Shown here: in pieces, positions 1 through 7,554 of the stretch
Layout: every line of letters begins with the position of its first letter
Numbering within the stretch: the stretch's first letter is position 1
Assembly: GCA_964505035.1 (NCBI GenBank)
Contig: CAZDGK010000026.1
Location: 1 to 19,570 of the forward strand
Source of the DNA: CAZDGK01 sp964505035
GTDB lineage: Bacteria > Patescibacteriota > Saccharimonadia > UBA4664
Direction: 5' to 3'
Length of the DNA stretch: 19,570 bases
Position numbers and translations under genes: made by a program
The notes under the pieces: generated by a model
Database searches by the model: none
What the model was told of the DNA's origin: nothing
The model's input: only the letters and a program-made list of their open reading frames with translations

Positions 1-33
1 TATTACATTGAGCTGGAGAGGATTGCGGCATAA
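1..33 (+). CDS. Possible 3' end of an upstream gene (partial)
   Basis: Frame 1 is open from the first base and reads YYIELERIAA before a TAA at 31-33. The residues look like an ordinary protein C-terminus, but ten codons are too few to name a family. The next out-of-frame ATG (33-35) overlaps the stop as TAATG. The open frame could be chance, so this is a weak call. Confidence 0.3.
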   Translation, partial: YYIELERIAA

Positions 34-118
34 TGTTTGGACGTGGCAAAGGTGATCGGGAGCAGGGCAACGGGCGTTTGCGGGGATCGCACACGCACTG
101 GGTTAGGGGCCCTGAGGA

Positions 119-127
119 TGGTATACT
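119..127 (+). promoter_or_regulatory. Extended -10 promoter giving a near-leaderless mRNA for the 154-aa gene
   Basis: TGG directly precedes TATACT (122-127), matching an extended -10 element. Only eight bases separate this hexamer from the ATG at 136, so transcription should begin within a base or two of the start codon. No SD lies at a workable distance (the nearest GAGG is about 18 nt upstream). No good -35 is visible (TGGGTT at 99-104 is poor), as expected for an extended -10 promoter. The start site is inferred from spacing. Confidence 0.5.
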
Positions 128-135
128 AGTGCTCA

Positions 136-600
136 ATGGATACCTCGGCGACACCTAATCCAAGTCCGAATCAGCAACCGGCGCCGGCGGAACTGACAGG
201 TACCGGGGCGCGTGAGGCGGCCCTGAAGGCGTTACGTTCGACGGAGGCTACGCCGGTCCAGGCTGAGACGGCACCAACGCCGGCGGCGGATGCGGCGCCG
301 GTGGCGATGCCCGGAGCTGTGGTGCAACCGGCATCGCATCTGACGCGGGATGATGTGGCGGCGGCGATCGCGGCGATGCCCGGGCCGAGCGGTCCAGGCG
401 CGCCAGCCACACCGGTGCCAGTGCCGGCTACCGCCAACGATCAGGACGTGGTGGAGGCGGAATGGGTGGACGCGGCCGAGAAAGTGATTGCGCAGACTCA
501 GGACAAGCCATACGAAGAAGAAGAGGCGTTCGAAGGTCTGCAAATTGATTATCTGAAGAAGCGCTATGGACACGAGGTGAAGAAGCCCGAGGATTCATAG
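136..600 (+). CDS. Small Pro/Ala-rich protein upstream of the membrane ATPase, function unknown
   Basis: A 154-residue protein that I do not recognise as a family. The first two thirds are rich in Ala, Pro and Thr and look disordered. A short predicted helix (about 22-35, GTGAREAALKALRST) and another (about 71-82, TRDDVAAAIAAM) interrupt this. The C-terminal third is charged and probably folded or helical: an acidic run EEEEAFEGLQIDYLKKRYG, then KKPEDS. There is no signal peptide or membrane segment, so it should be cytoplasmic. The start at 136 is the only good ATG and fits the leaderless promoter just upstream. The ATPase gene begins 23 nt after the stop, so the two are probably co-transcribed. 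Its composition resembles the tail of that ATPase, which makes a partner or adaptor role possible; that is inference. Confidence 0.75.
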   Translation: MDTSATPNPSPNQQPAPAELTGTGAREAALKALRSTEATPVQAETAPTPAADAAPVAMPGAVVQPASHLTRDDVAAAIAAMPGPSGPGAPATPVPVPATANDQDVVEAEWVDAAEKVIAQTQDKPYEEEEAFEGLQIDYLKKRYGHEVKKPEDS

Positions 601-623
601 GGTGAGGCGGAGGTGAGCAGCGT

Positions 624-3600
624 TTGAGCGCGATCGCGATTATTGTCGTAGTGTTTTTGCTGGCCGGCGGTGTGCTGGGCGGGGCGGCGTACGTGATCTA
701 TCAGCGTAAGCTGCGCCGGGCCAAGTCGATTGAGCGCGGCCTGAAGATGGTGCCGATCCTGATCCATTTGCCGCCGCCGAGCGCGGATACGGCATCGGGG
801 TCGCGGGACTTGCGCGAAGTGGTGCGCGAGAAGACGTCGCAGGCTGAGGTGCTGTACAACTTGATTGCTGGGACGGCGATGGACGGCTTCAAGAGCACGT
901 TCTACGGCCAGCGGCATATGGCCCTCGAGCTGGTGGCGGCTGAGGGGCTGGTGCATTTCTACGCGGCGGTGCCGGTGGCGCTGGTGAGTACGATCCAGAA
1001 GGCCGTGCTGTCGGCCTATCCGGGGGCGCGGCTCGAAGAGGTGGAGGACCACAATATTTTCAACCAGGAGGGCCGGCTGGCTGCCACAATGGGTGGCGAG
1101 ATGGCATTGCGGGCGAACACGGCCTATCCGGTGGCGACGTATGCGCAGCTGGAGCGCGACCCGATGGAGGCTTTGATTACGACGATGTCGGCGCTGAAGC
1201 CTGGGGACGGTGCGGCGATACAGATTATGGTGCGGCCAGCAAGTAGCGGCTGGGTTAAGCAGTCGGTCAAGCTGACGCGAAAGCTGCGGAAGGGCAAGGC
1301 GGGGGACTTGAAGTTTTCCGCTATGGATCTGGCTAAGGCAGCCATGAAGGCGCCGACTGCCAAGACGGAGTCGGGTATGCCGGTATCGGGTGGCCATGCC
1401 ATGGATACGGTAAATCTGACGGACCTGGAGAAGTCGGCCATTGAAGCGGTGGAAGACAAGACTAAATATCCAGCCTTCGAGACGCTGATCCGGGTGGTGG
1501 TGTCGACTGAGAGTGTGGCGCGTAGCCAGCAGCTACTGCGCGATGTCTCGACGGCATTTGCGCTGTTTGAGCGGCCGGGGTTAAACGGTTTTAAATTCTT
1601 GCCGGCGGTGGATGTGCAGGGTCTGGTGACGGCTTTTATCTTCCGGTTTTTCCCGCCGGAGCTGAAGAGCAATATTCTCAATGCCAAGGAGCTGGCCACG
1701 CTATTTCATCTACCCGACTCGCAGTTTACGCCGACGACCAATGTAGAGCGTGAGCAGAGCAAGCAGGTGGATGGGCCGGTGCAGCTGCCTACTGAGGGCC
1801 TGCTATTTGGCTACAACGAGTTTCGGGGGGTCAAGAAGGAGATCCGGTTATCAAACGAGGACCGGCGGCGGCACACCTACATCCTAGGTCAGACCGGTAC
1901 TGGTAAGTCGACTTTGCTGGAGAACCTGGCGGTGCAGGATATGCAGGCAGGTAATGGCTTCGCGTTTATCGACCCGCATGGCGATACGGCGGAAAAGCTG
2001 ATGGCGATGGTGCCGAAGGCCCGATCGGAAGATGTGGTGTACTTCAACCCGTCGGATATGGACTACCCACTCGGACTTAACTTGTTTGAGTTTAGCGACC
2101 CGAGCCAGAAGGACTTCCTGGTCCAGGAAACGATCAACATGCTCTACAAGCTGTATGACCCGGGGCACACGGGCATCATTGGCCCACGATATGAGCATTG
2201 GTACCGCAACGCCGCGCTGACGCTGATGAGCGATCCGGGCGGAGCGACGTTTATTGAGATCCCGAAGGTGTTTACTGACACGGATTACTTGAAGCAGAAG
2301 TTCAAATACCTGAAGGATCCGACGGTGATCGACTTCTGGACCAAGGAAATGGGCCAGACGAGCGACTACCACAAGAGCGAGATGCTCGGGTGGTTTGTGA
2401 GCAAGTTTGGGGCGTTCCAGAACAACGAGATGATGCGTAACATCATTGGCCAGACCAAGAGTGCGTTTAACATCCGCGACATCATGGACAACCGGAAGAT
2501 CCTGATTGTGAACCTGAGCAAGGGGCGGATTGGGGAGCTAAACAGTCAGCTGCTGGGTATGATTTTTGTGATCAAGTTCCAGGCGGCCGCTATGAGCCGC
2601 GCCAATATGGAGGAGAGCCAGCGGGCGGACTTCTGCTTGTACGTGGATGAGTTTCAGAACTTCTCGACTGACTCGTTTGCGAGCATTCTGAGTGAGGCAC
2701 GGAAGTACCGGTTGAACCTGATTGTGGCCAACCAGTTTATTGGGCAGCTGAGCCAGGAAATTCGAGATGCGGTGTTTGGCAACATTGGCACGATCATTGC
2801 GCACCGGATGGGCCCGGAGGACGCTGAGTTTATGGTGAAGCAGTTGGCTCCGGCGTTTGATGCGAGCGACCTGCTGAATATACCGAACTTTAACGCGGCG
2901 ATGCGGATAATGGTGGGTGGCGTGCCGAGCCAACCGTTTACGATCCGCGACTTGCCGCCGTTGGGGCAGCCGAACCTGGAGCTGGGGGCGGCTATCAAGC
3001 AGCTGAGCGCGGCTAAATTTGGCGTGGCCAAGAGCGTAGTGGAGGCGGATATCGCGGTGCGGTTTAGTGGGAAGCTTGGGCCGGCACCGCTGCCCGCGCC
3101 AGCACCGGTGTCTCCAACGGCGGCTGAACCGGCGGCTCCAGTACCGCCAGCGGCTTCGACACCACCAATGCCTGCTCCAATGCCAGCACCGGTTGCTCCG
3201 TCTCCGGTGGCGCCGGCACCGGTGGTGCCAATGCCAGATCCTGCGCCGGTACCGGCGCCAGCTCCGGCGATGATGCCGACTCCGCCTATTATCCCCGAAC
3301 CAGATGAACCTGACCTGGCGATGCCTGGACCGGTAGCAGTGCCTGGGGCGGTCGTGGCTCCGGTGACACCGGCGCCACCAGTGATGCCGACCCCAGCTGC
3401 GAGTCGGCCGGTTGATCCCGTGATGGCAGGGGCGCCGCCGATAGGCGCGCCACCGGTTGAACTGCCCGATCTGGCAGCGCCCGCTCAGACAGGCGGGCTG
3501 GCGCCGGCCGGGGCGATTCCGGGACCGAGTTTGCAGGCGTCGCCAATGCCTGCGCCGCCGCCAATTGGGGCGCCGCCGGTGCCTTTGGCCGGCGACCCGC

Positions 3601-5630
3601 CTCCGGTGGCTGCTCCCGCTCCGAGCATGGCTGCGGCGGCGTCTTCGGCTGCGGCTGCGCCTTCGGCTACAGCGGCGCCGGTGGCGGCTCCGGCTCCCGC
3701 CCCAGCGATGGCTCCGGCTATGGTTGCGCCGCCATTGAGCGGGGTCAGTGTAGAGCCGCTGGATCACATGGCCAGTACCCCGCCGCCGATTGGAGCGCCG
3801 CCAATTGGGGCAGCTCCGGTGGCAATGTCGGCTGGGCCTGGGCTGGCGGCGGCGATGCCTGATGCCGTAGCGCCGGCGAAGACTGGGGTGCCGGCGGCCA
3901 ACTCCTTGAGCATTAGTGACATTACTGGTGGCCGGCCGATGCCGACGCTGACTGGCCCAGATCCGGCCGCGGGTGTGCCACTGATACCGGCTGGTGCCGA
4001 GCCGCTGCCACCGGCTGAGATCCCGCCGCCGCCTCCACCAGCGTATGATCCGGCGACTGACCCGCTGGCGGATGTGCCGCTGCTAGAAGATTTGCCGGTC
4101 GTGACGCCGCCTCCGGCGCCGGCGCAAGCGGCTATGCCGCCAGCGCCGGTACTGCCGGCAGTGGCGCAGGTTCCGACTCCGCAGTCGTCAGCGGCGCCTG
4201 GGCCCGCGCCGGCTGAGCCGATGATGCTGCAACCGGCCACGCCGGAACCGATGCCGGCACCGCCAGTGTTGCCGCCATTGCCGGCGGCTATGCAGCAGCC
4301 GGGTGAGCCAGAGCCGGCAGTTCCTGCTCTGGCCGGGCCGGCTGCCGGACCAACGACAGCACCGCCGGCTGAACCGCCGGTGGAGGCTCAGGATCTGATT
4401 CACTTTGTGGACCCCAAGATGGAGACGGTGCTGGATCAGCCCACGGTAGAAGCCGCAGCGGCACCGGTGGCGCTGTCGCCTGAGAGCCGCCTGGAGCAGG
4501 CAGAGCATGAGATTGACGAGCTACTGAGTACGTCGCTTATTAATGTGGAGGCGCCGGGAGCGAAGCTTGGTGAACCGGCGGCGGGGCCGGAGCCGGTGGT
4601 GGCTGCGATGCAGCCGACCCTAGCTCCGGCGGCTGCCATTGAGCCGGTTTTGCCGGAGCCACTGGCTATGCCGGAGCCGGTGACTCCGCCGGTAGCTGAG
4701 GCGCCGGTGAGTTTGCCGAGCGAGCCGCCAGTGGAGCAACTGCCAGCAGCAGAACCCTTGCCGGCGGTGATGCCACTCCACGCCGCATCGCCATTGCCTG
4801 AACCTGCAGCAGCGCCGGTAGCCCAAGCGCCGGCTCAGCAGCCCGGAGCCGCGGCCGAACTGAACGGCCGGCACTGGGTGGGGTCGGCTTTGCCGCCGGA
4901 GACGATAGCGGCTGACCCGCTGGCGCCTCCCGGCGAGCAACCAGCTTTGCAACCGGCAGCAACTGACACTGCCCAATCAACCTTTAGCGGCAAGCGCAAG
5001 GTAATCGAGCCAATTGGACAACTGCGGCCAAGTCTGCAAGTGTCGGTGGATGCGCTGACGGCGGCTCAGCCAGTGGCGGCGCCACCAGCGGCTCCAGCAG
5101 CGGAGCCGGTACCGGTGGAAGTGCCGGTGGTGGCAGAGGCTCCGGCGCTGGCGCCAGAGCCCGAAGCCCTCTTGCCCGAAGCCGAATCATTGGCGGCTGG
5201 TGATGTGGCAGCGAAGCGGGCAGAGGATGAGGCGGCGCCGCCGGCCGAAGCCCAGGCCGAAGCCCCAGCCGAGGCAGCTGATAGTGCGCCTATCCAGAAT
5301 CATCGCAAGCGACGGCGAGGCAAGCGTGAGCGGGGAGAGGCTGCCGGTGCGCCGCAGCCACAGAGTCAACCTGGTCCGGAAGCGCCGGCTGGGGCACCGG
5401 CGGCTGAGGCGGCTCCGGGGCAGGCAGAGCCCGGTGCGCCGACGGCCACTGAATCGACCGCGCCATCTGATTCAACTGCGCCGCCGACTGGTCAGTTGAT
5501 TATGCCGACTGGACCCAAGCCCGAGGCAGAGCTTCAGCCGGTGATGGCTGGGGTGAGTGCTAAGCCACCGAAACTAGCCAAGGGTGAAGTGTTCGTGGAC
5601 GAGCACGGCAATGTGATTGTAGGCGAGTAG
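624..5630 (+). CDS. Membrane-anchored VirD4/TraG-like P-loop ATPase with a very long Pro/Ala-rich tail
   Basis: A 1668-residue protein. Residues 3-25 form one membrane segment followed by basic residues (QRKLRRAK), so the bulk should be cytoplasmic. Residues about 40-390 are a mixed region I cannot name. From about 400 to 800 lies a DNA-pump-type ATPase domain of the HerA/FtsK/VirD4 superfamily: Walker A GQTGTGKS at 422-429 (K428), FIDPHGD after it, and Walker B LYVDEFQNF with D675/E676. Proteins of this class move DNA or protein across membranes; the substrate here is unknown. From about 820 to the end the chain is almost all Pro, Ala and small residues, with short islands such as SRLEQAEHEIDELLSTSL, a basic patch HRKRRRGKRERGE, and the tip EVFVDEHGNVIVGE. 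PPIGAPP occurs three times. The start is TTG at 624, with GGAGGTGA eight bases upstream; the earlier GTG at 613 runs into a stop. No other conjugation or secretion gene is present here. Confidence 0.85.
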   Translation: MSAIAIIVVVFLLAGGVLGGAAYVIYQRKLRRAKSIERGLKMVPILIHLPPPSADTASGSRDLREVVREKTSQAEVLYNLIAGTAMDGFKSTFYGQRHMALELVAAEGLVHFYAAVPVALVSTIQKAVLSAYPGARLEEVEDHNIFNQEGRLAATMGGEMALRANTAYPVATYAQLERDPMEALITTMSALKPGDGAAIQIMVRPASSGWVKQSVKLTRKLRKGKAGDLKFSAMDLAKAAMKAPTAKTESGMPVSGGHAMDTVNLTDLEKSAIEAVEDKTKYPAFETLIRVVVSTESVARSQQLLRDVSTAFALFERPGLNGFKFLPAVDVQGLVTAFIFRFFPPELKSNILNAKELATLFHLPDSQFTPTTNVEREQSKQVDGPVQLPTEGLLFGYNEFRGVKKEIRLSNEDRRRHTYILGQTGTGKSTLLENLAVQDMQAGNGFAFIDPHGDTAEKLMAMVPKARSEDVVYFNPSDMDYPLGLNLFEFSDPSQKDFLVQETINMLYKLYDPGHTGIIGPRYEHWYRNAALTLMSDPGGATFIEIPKVFTDTDYLKQKFKYLKDPTVIDFWTKEMGQTSDYHKSEMLGWFVSKFGAFQNNEMMRNIIGQTKSAFNIRDIMDNRKILIVNLSKGRIGELNSQLLGMIFVIKFQAAAMSRANMEESQRADFCLYVDEFQNFSTDSFASILSEARKYRLNLIVANQFIGQLSQEIRDAVFGNIGTIIAHRMGPEDAEFMVKQLAPAFDASDLLNIPNFNAAMRIMVGGVPSQPFTIRDLPPLGQPNLELGAAIKQLSAAKFGVAKSVVEADIAVRFSGKLGPAPLPAPAPVSPTAAEPAAPVPPAASTPPMPAPMPAPVAPSPVAPAPVVPMPDPAPVPAPAPAMMPTPPIIPEPDEPDLAMPGPVAVPGAVVAPVTPAPPVMPTPAASRPVDPVMAGAPPIGAPPVELPDLAAPAQTGGLAPAGAIPGPSLQASPMPAPPPIGAPPVPLAGDPPPVAAPAPSMAAAASSAAAAPSATAAPVAAPAPAPAMAPAMVAPPLSGVSVEPLDHMASTPPPIGAPPIGAAPVAMSAGPGLAAAMPDAVAPAKTGVPAANSLSISDITGGRPMPTLTGPDPAAGVPLIPAGAEPLPPAEIPPPPPPAYDPATDPLADVPLLEDLPVVTPPPAPAQAAMPPAPVLPAVAQVPTPQSSAAPGPAPAEPMMLQPATPEPMPAPPVLPPLPAAMQQPGEPEPAVPALAGPAAGPTTAPPAEPPVEAQDLIHFVDPKMETVLDQPTVEAAAAPVALSPESRLEQAEHEIDELLSTSLINVEAPGAKLGEPAAGPEPVVAAMQPTLAPAAAIEPVLPEPLAMPEPVTPPVAEAPVSLPSEPPVEQLPAAEPLPAVMPLHAASPLPEPAAAPVAQAPAQQPGAAAELNGRHWVGSALPPETIAADPLAPPGEQPALQPAATDTAQSTFSGKRKVIEPIGQLRPSLQVSVDALTAAQPVAAPPAAPAAEPVPVEVPVVAEAPALAPEPEALLPEAESLAAGDVAAKRAEDEAAPPAEAQAEAPAEAADSAPIQNHRKRRRGKRERGEAAGAPQPQSQPGPEAPAGAPAAEAAPGQAEPGAPTATESTAPSDSTAPPTGQLIMPTGPKPEAELQPVMAGVSAKPPKLAKGEVFVDEHGNVIVGE
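3430..3815 (+). repeat. PPIGAPP motif repeats within the ATPase tail
   Basis: Within the low-complexity tail of the ATPase the peptide PPIGAPP recurs three times, near 3433, 3555 and 3785, in similar contexts (GAPPIGAPPVELP, APPPIGAPPVPLA, TPPPIGAPPIGAAP). The underlying DNA is partly conserved (for example CCAATTGGGGC in two copies). This suggests local duplication inside the tail. The surrounding region is only compositionally biased. Confidence 0.55.
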
Positions 5631-5651
5631 AAGAGAGGCTGGCGTCGCGAG

Positions 5652-6206
5652 CTAGCGGCGGCGGATGAGGCGGCCGAGGGCCTCGACGATGAGGCCGAGA
5701 ACGGCGCCGCCGAGCAGGGCGGCGAGCATTTCACTGCCGGAGAGCGGATAGCCGTAGTAGCGGGCTACCACATAGAAGATCAGGCCGACAATGGCGGCTG
5801 TCCAGGTGGCGCCGGCGATGACCGACGGCCTCATGATTGTGCCCTCTAGGACCTCGCTGGTGCGCTCTACGACTGGGGTGTGAATGACTCGGCTAAAGGC
5901 TCGGCTGGCCGGGCTGAGGCGCTGCTGCAGGCTCGACAGGGTGTTGCGATAGTTGAGCAACTGATCGAGATGGAGCGACATCGGCGGACTGGCGGGGGCG
6001 GCCGTTTCGGACTGATTGGCCGGTTCGGGTTCGGCGTCTTGCTGCTTGATAGCTTCGCGGGCTTGCTCGGCGCGCTGCTGGGCTTGCTCGGCTGCAGCTT
6101 CGGGGGAGCTGCTGAGCTCCTCCATTTTGGCTTGCCGCATGGCCTCGAGCTCGGCCTGGGCGCGCTCGTGGGTATCGCTGGGACGGGGTTGGTGCTCAAC
6201 TGACAT
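5652..6206 (-). CDS. Coiled-coil protein with two C-terminal membrane segments, function unknown
   Basis: A 184-residue protein I do not recognise. Residues about 12-60 are Ala/Glu/Gln-rich and should form a charged helix or coiled coil (ERAQAELEAMRQAKMEEL and AEQAQQRAEQAREAIKQQ). A Pro/Ala linker follows, then a predicted helix (LDQLLNYRNTLSSLQQRL). Two hydrophobic segments lie near residues 128-147 (AGATWTAAIVGLIFYVVARYYG) and 158-177 (SEMLAALLGGAVLGLIVEALG), ending in RLIRRR. Both ends are then probably cytoplasmic. The ATG overlaps the stop of the upstream surface-protein gene by one base (TAATG), with GGAGGCG upstream on the minus strand, so it is translationally coupled. It ends 21 nt from the convergent ATPase stop; I see no clear terminator in that gap. 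An accessory or membrane-organising role for the surface protein is only a guess. Confidence 0.75.
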   Translation of the reverse strand: MSVEHQPRPSDTHERAQAELEAMRQAKMEELSSSPEAAAEQAQQRAEQAREAIKQQDAEPEPANQSETAAPASPPMSLHLDQLLNYRNTLSSLQQRLSPASRAFSRVIHTPVVERTSEVLEGTIMRPSVIAGATWTAAIVGLIFYVVARYYGYPLSGSEMLAALLGGAVLGLIVEALGRLIRRR

Positions 6207-7390
6207 TACGAGACGCCTCCATGATAGTCGTGCCGGAGAATCCGGACTTCCTGGCCCAGCTGGCGGTTGCGTAGGTAGAAATAGACGGCTAGGGCGGCGA
6301 TGCTGATGATGATGAGACTGCTGGTGCCGGCGCCGGTTTGGGGCAGGCTGGTGGAGGCGCCCTCAACGAGCTTGGGCGGAGGCGGCTGGAGCGTGATGCG
6401 GACGTCATTGCCGTAGACATTGTCCATGCGCAGATCATACGAGAATTTGTCGGATAGGCCGGCCGGAGTGGCGGGGATGGGGTCTTTGACCTTGACGGTG
6501 AAGGTGGTGGTAAGAGTGTCGCCTGGATTGATGGTGACGGGTGCCCAGGTCATGACGCCGACGGCTAGCGTGCCGCCGTTGGCTTCGGTGACATCGGCGT
6601 ACTCCAGGACGTCTTCGAGGTGCTCGACGACACTATAGGCGTCGGCGGTGCCACCGGTGTTCTTGGTGGTGAGGGTGTAGCGGATGACATCGCCGGCATG
6701 GGCGGGAACGGTGGTGGCGTCGACGTTTTGGGTGACATTGAGCGCAGTCTTGGTCTTTTCAAAGGCGGCCGGTGGTTTGGGCTTGGGTGTGGGGGTCGGT
6801 GTGGGCGTGGGGGTGGGAGTGGGCTTGGGCGGGATGCTCCGGAAGACGATATTGCCACAGTGGAAGATGACGGCGAAGAACTCACCGTCGATGGCGCGAG
6901 TGCCCTTGAGGACATTGTAGTAGGAGCCGGTTTGTACATTGCTGCCGGTGTCAAACTCGTAGAGATAGCGCGTCCAATAGGTATAGTCTCCGAGGACGAC
7001 CTTGTGGTCGGTGGAGGCGTGCTGGACGCGGCCGACGGAGTTGAGGGTGTGGTCGCGCGAGACGATTTGGCCGCTGGTGGTGGCGGCGAGATCAGTGCGG
7101 GTGATGCCGAAGTAGTCGTAGAGTGCGCGCAGCTCGCTGCTTGCGTCGTAGTGATTGAGCAGGTCGTCTTTGGACACGAAGCCGCCGTAGATGATGTCGC
7201 TGGGAGAGGCGGCGTTGGAGGGGGTGGGTGGTACGAGAATGGTGGCGAACTGCAGACCGACGATGAGGAGGGCGCCCAGGGCTGAGAAGGCGCGCGTGAC
7301 GCGCTCCTGGCGCAAGCGGCGGGCGTAAAACGCTAGCTCAGAGATAGCCGACGGGGTAAGCGATAGCTTGGATACGATCGGTTTAAACAT
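6206..7390 (-). CDS. LPQTG-type surface protein with a DUF11-like domain
   Basis: A 394-residue exported protein. It has a long basic N-terminal region (about 35 residues, including FYARRLRQER), a hydrophobic segment at about 36-53, and a probable cleavage site after SNA at 60. Residues 61-185 form a domain beginning ASPSDIIYGGF that I associate with Saccharibacteria surface proteins but cannot name. A PTPTPTP hinge follows. About 210-325 resembles the DUF11 beta-sandwich found in adhesins (GDVIRYTLTTKNTGGT, then INPGDTLTTTFTVKVKD). The C-terminus has LPQTG at 349-353, a hydrophobic stretch and a basic tail, the layout of a sortase substrate, although the cytoplasmic tail is longer than usual. 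No sortase gene is in the window. The start codon has no SD but sits seven bases after a good -10, suggesting a leaderless mRNA. It is likely a wall- or membrane-anchored adhesin. Confidence 0.8.
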   Translation of the reverse strand: MFKPIVSKLSLTPSAISELAFYARRLRQERVTRAFSALGALLIVGLQFATILVPPTPSNAASPSDIIYGGFVSKDDLLNHYDASSELRALYDYFGITRTDLAATTSGQIVSRDHTLNSVGRVQHASTDHKVVLGDYTYWTRYLYEFDTGSNVQTGSYYNVLKGTRAIDGEFFAVIFHCGNIVFRSIPPKPTPTPTPTPTPTPKPKPPAAFEKTKTALNVTQNVDATTVPAHAGDVIRYTLTTKNTGGTADAYSVVEHLEDVLEYADVTEANGGTLAVGVMTWAPVTINPGDTLTTTFTVKVKDPIPATPAGLSDKFSYDLRMDNVYGNDVRITLQPPPPKLVEGASTSLPQTGAGTSSLIIISIAALAVYFYLRNRQLGQEVRILRHDYHGGVS

Positions 7391-7397
7391 TAGCGTT

Positions 7398-7426
7398 ATT
7401 GTACGTCAACGCGGTCTGGGCGGCAA
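7398..7426 (-). promoter_or_regulatory. Sigma70-type promoter for the LPQTG protein, predicted leaderless
   Basis: On the minus strand TTGCCG (7426-7421) is separated by 17 bases from TACAAT (7403-7398). The ATG at 7390 follows after only seven bases, so the transcript should start at or one base before the start codon. No SD is present, which agrees with leaderless translation. Confidence 0.6.
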
Positions 7427-7447
7427 ACTGCGCAATAGATTTGGGCT

Positions 7448-7476
7448 TGGTATAATGTCAGATGTGGGCGTATAAT
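7448..7476 (+). promoter_or_regulatory. Promoter region for gyrB-gyrA with two TATAAT boxes
   Basis: TGG followed by TATAAT (7451-7456) is a consensus extended -10 without a recognisable -35. A second perfect TATAAT lies at 7471-7476, 20 bases downstream, again without a clear -35. Either could drive gyrB, leaving a leader of about 70-95 nt. The gene on the other strand has its own promoter in the same 164-bp gap, so this is a divergent control region. Confidence 0.6.
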
Positions 7477-7487
7477 GGTGGTTAGCA

Positions 7488-7529
7488 GAGCTTCCGGCTC
7501 ACTTTTTATTGATGGATTTTATTGATGAA
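7488..7529 (+). promoter_or_regulatory. gyrB leader: small hairpin plus 13-bp tandem repeat
   Basis: GAGC (7488-7491) pairs with GCTC (7497-7500) and is followed by a five-T run (7503-7507), a weak attenuator-like arrangement. Immediately after comes a 13-bp unit repeated in tandem at 7504-7516 and 7517-7529, with 12 of 13 positions identical (TTTTATTGATGGA, then TTTTATTGATGAA). The structure is short, so any regulatory role is uncertain. Confidence 0.3.
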
Positions 7530-7554
7530 TAAGCTAGGTGGTAAGTAAGGTCCT

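Noticed and set aside
33..158. A 41-codon frame starting MFGRGKGDREQ, with TAATG overlap to the possible upstream stop and GGAGAGG upstream.
   Set aside because: It overlaps the 154-aa gene and its promoter, the SD spacing is long, and the residues show no protein-like pattern. Could be real only if conserved in relatives.
2538..3767. A 409-residue open frame on the minus strand opposite the ATPase.
   Set aside because: It is extremely rich in Arg, the usual shadow of a Pro/Ala-rich, G+C-rich gene, and the plus strand has clear domains.
7512..7532. A six-codon frame (MDFIDE) in the gyrB leader as a leader peptide.
   Set aside because: No SD, no run of regulatory codons, and it is explained by the tandem repeat.
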